From NCBI GenBank assembly GCA_014802345.1, contig JAAVCM010000008.1, positions 25,223-60,402 on the forward strand: a stretch of 35,180 bases of DNA, in the 5' to 3' direction. The DNA is from Bacteroides sp. (GTDB taxonomy: Bacteria > Bacteroidota > Bacteroidia > Bacteroidales > Muribaculaceae). A program made the translations under genes and the position numbers. Every line of letters begins with the position of its first letter. The first letter of the stretch is position 1. Under the pieces are notes generated by a model, which saw only the letters and a list, made by a program, of their open reading frames with translations, was not told the DNA's origin and ran no database searches. Below, piece by piece: positions 33,961-35,180 of the stretch.

Positions 33961-35180
33961 ATGAAAAAGATCATAGTAAAGATATTTATTATTAGTATCT
34001 TGGTGATTAGCTTATTCAGTGTAGATGCTTTTACCAAAGTTACACCGAAGACTATTTTTCGTATAGAAAAGTTATGGCCTTCGGAAATTACTATTGGACA
34101 GAATCGTTTAAAAACGGGAGATACATTCTTGGCAGGTGAAAAAATTGAATGGGTAGACTACAGACAATCTATGTTGGTAAAAGACCTATCCTCTTCAGCC
34201 ACTATGCGACTTTCTAAAAGTACATTTGAGAATAAAGGCTCAATAAAATCTATTCATGATCTTTTTTTTCAGATAAATCGGGGATCGACGGCTTGGAACA
34301 ATAAAAAGAATTCAATAAAACTGGAAGAGTCAAGGATTATGGCAGACTTGATAATAAAAAAACCGTATTATAAAAGTATAACTGATTCCGTTTATAAAAT
34401 TAATAAAAATAAAATTACTCATAAATATCCTGTAGAAGTGCAGACAGAGGGGGGCAATTTTTGCTTTTATCCCCTTACTTCGGATAAAAAAGACAATGAT
34501 TCTGTTTACTTTACCCCGACATTTCGTAATGCTAAAATATTGGAAAAAGAAGGTAAATATGATGCTGCCAAATTTACCTATTTAAAAGAAAAGAAGAATC
34601 CATGGTGTCAAAACAATATAGGTATAATAGAAAGTATACATCCTGATTATATCTTAGATGTATATAAAAGTGATTATTATAAAAAGGCTTTTGAATGGTA
34701 TAAAAAAGCTGCTAAACATGGTGTCGAGGAGGCCATGATAAATATTGCTGTCCTATTTTGGCAGGGTCATGGAGTCCAAAAAGACTATAACGAAGCTATG
34801 AAGTGGTTAAAGAAAGCTGCTGATAAAGGTAATTCAGATGCTTTATATGCTATTGGATTGTTACATACAGATCCTGAATATAGGATTGATTATGATACAT
34901 ATCGAGAATGGAATAATAAAGCAATTGATGCAGGAAATGAATATGCAATGTATTGTTTTGGTATTGATTTTCTTGAAGGCATAAGAGGTGCAAGTCAGGA
35001 TTTCGACAAGGCGAAAAAATGGTTTCTTATGGCATCAGAAAAAAATCATCCAGAATCACAGTATCAGTTGGGTATGTTGTACTATAATGGGATTCTGGGT
35101 GAGAAGAATTATGATGAGGCCAAAAAATGGTTTCTGAAAGCATCAGAAAATGATCATCCGGGGGCTCAGTATCAGTTGGG
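33961..35180 (+). CDS. Secreted Sel1-repeat protein (3' end beyond window)
   Basis: At least 406 codons without a stop. The product starts MKKIIVKIFIISILVISLFS with a signal peptide or anchor, then an N-terminal domain (about 30-100, with the pattern IGQNRLKTGDTFLAGEKIEW and MLVKDLSS) that vaguely recalls FecR-like or similar beta domains. A charged middle region follows. From about residue 237 there are Sel1 repeats of about 36 residues (AFEWYKKAAKHG, AMKWLKKAADKGN, AKKWFLMASEKNH, AKKWFLKASENDH). The last two repeats are also similar as DNA, 108 nt apart. Sel1 repeats mediate protein contacts. It follows the CHASE2 gene by 18 nt, probably in one operon. The sequence is about 30% GC in two lines counted, very different from the left of the window. 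Confidence 0.85.
   Translation, partial: MKKIIVKIFIISILVISLFSVDAFTKVTPKTIFRIEKLWPSEITIGQNRLKTGDTFLAGEKIEWVDYRQSMLVKDLSSSATMRLSKSTFENKGSIKSIHDLFFQINRGSTAWNNKKNSIKLEESRIMADLIIKKPYYKSITDSVYKINKNKITHKYPVEVQTEGGNFCFYPLTSDKKDNDSVYFTPTFRNAKILEKEGKYDAAKFTYLKEKKNPWCQNNIGIIESIHPDYILDVYKSDYYKKAFEWYKKAAKHGVEEAMINIAVLFWQGHGVQKDYNEAMKWLKKAADKGNSDALYAIGLLHTDPEYRIDYDTYREWNNKAIDAGNEYAMYCFGIDFLEGIRGASQDFDKAKKWFLMASEKNHPESQYQLGMLYYNGILGEKNYDEAKKWFLKASENDHPGAQYQL

Noticed and set aside
1-35180. CRISPR array, rRNA, insertion sequence or prophage genes
   Set aside because: No regularly spaced repeats, rRNA sequence, transposase or phage structural gene was seen; the recombinase stands alone.

Overview
The window looks like a chromosomal piece of a Bacteroidales genome, probably Muribaculaceae (family assignment is inference from gene style; no 16S is present). 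The phylum-level evidence is strong. There are two SusC/SusD outer-membrane uptake pairs with Bacteroidetes lipoprotein signals. Promoters repeatedly show the Bacteroidetes form TTTG/TTG-N19-21-TAnnTTTG, and Shine-Dalgarno sequences are absent. Most of the window is GC-rich housekeeping DNA (65% in one fabD line counted). The last 2.4 kb drifts to strongly AT-rich DNA (about 30% GC in two lines counted).

Layout. (1) 1-1359, minus strand: the start of a trp operon (trpB, cut by the window edge) behind a complete, previously unannotated-looking attenuator: canonical promoter, a 21-residue leader peptide with Trp-Trp and a third Trp, and a terminator hairpin with T-tract. (2) 1707-6676, plus: a SusC/SusD pair with a long 5' leader and a strong terminator. 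(3) 6717-9778, minus: tatA-tatC-mtnN-luxS-AlbA-domain protein, probably one operon (protein export plus SAH/AI-2 recycling). (4) 9876-14053, plus: fabD, a DUF2156 protein, metX and an EamA transporter, with hairpin terminators. (5) 14096-18978, minus: a second SusC/SusD pair. (6) 19300-20834: a tyrosine recombinase next to tRNA-Arg(ACG). (7) 20919-21754: an outer-membrane beta-barrel protein with a canonical promoter. (8) 21772-29701, minus: queF-queC-DUF5715-AsmA-like-HAD phosphatase-aroB, closely packed and probably co-transcribed from a canonical promoter. (9) 29798-32686: a VOC protein, a secreted GH18-ThuA fusion, and an alkyltransferase on the opposite strand. (10) 32716-35180, plus: a CHASE2 membrane protein and a secreted Sel1-repeat protein, cut by the window edge.

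How it may work together. The two SusC genes face each other across 16.9 kb and share a perfect 54-bp inverted repeat spanning their start codons and signal-peptide codons, and a tyrosine recombinase lies just outside the second. This resembles the invertible SusC loci described in Bacteroides fragilis and could allow promoter exchange or gene conversion. The second SusC leader is extremely C-rich and G-poor in the transcript and ends in a 7-codon ORF overlapping the SusC start (ATGA). The trp leader has the full set of alternative pairings expected for ribosome-mediated attenuation. The CHASE2-Sel1 module at the right end is the least understood gene set.

Limits: all calls come from reading the sequence and recognising families; no searches or folding programs were run.
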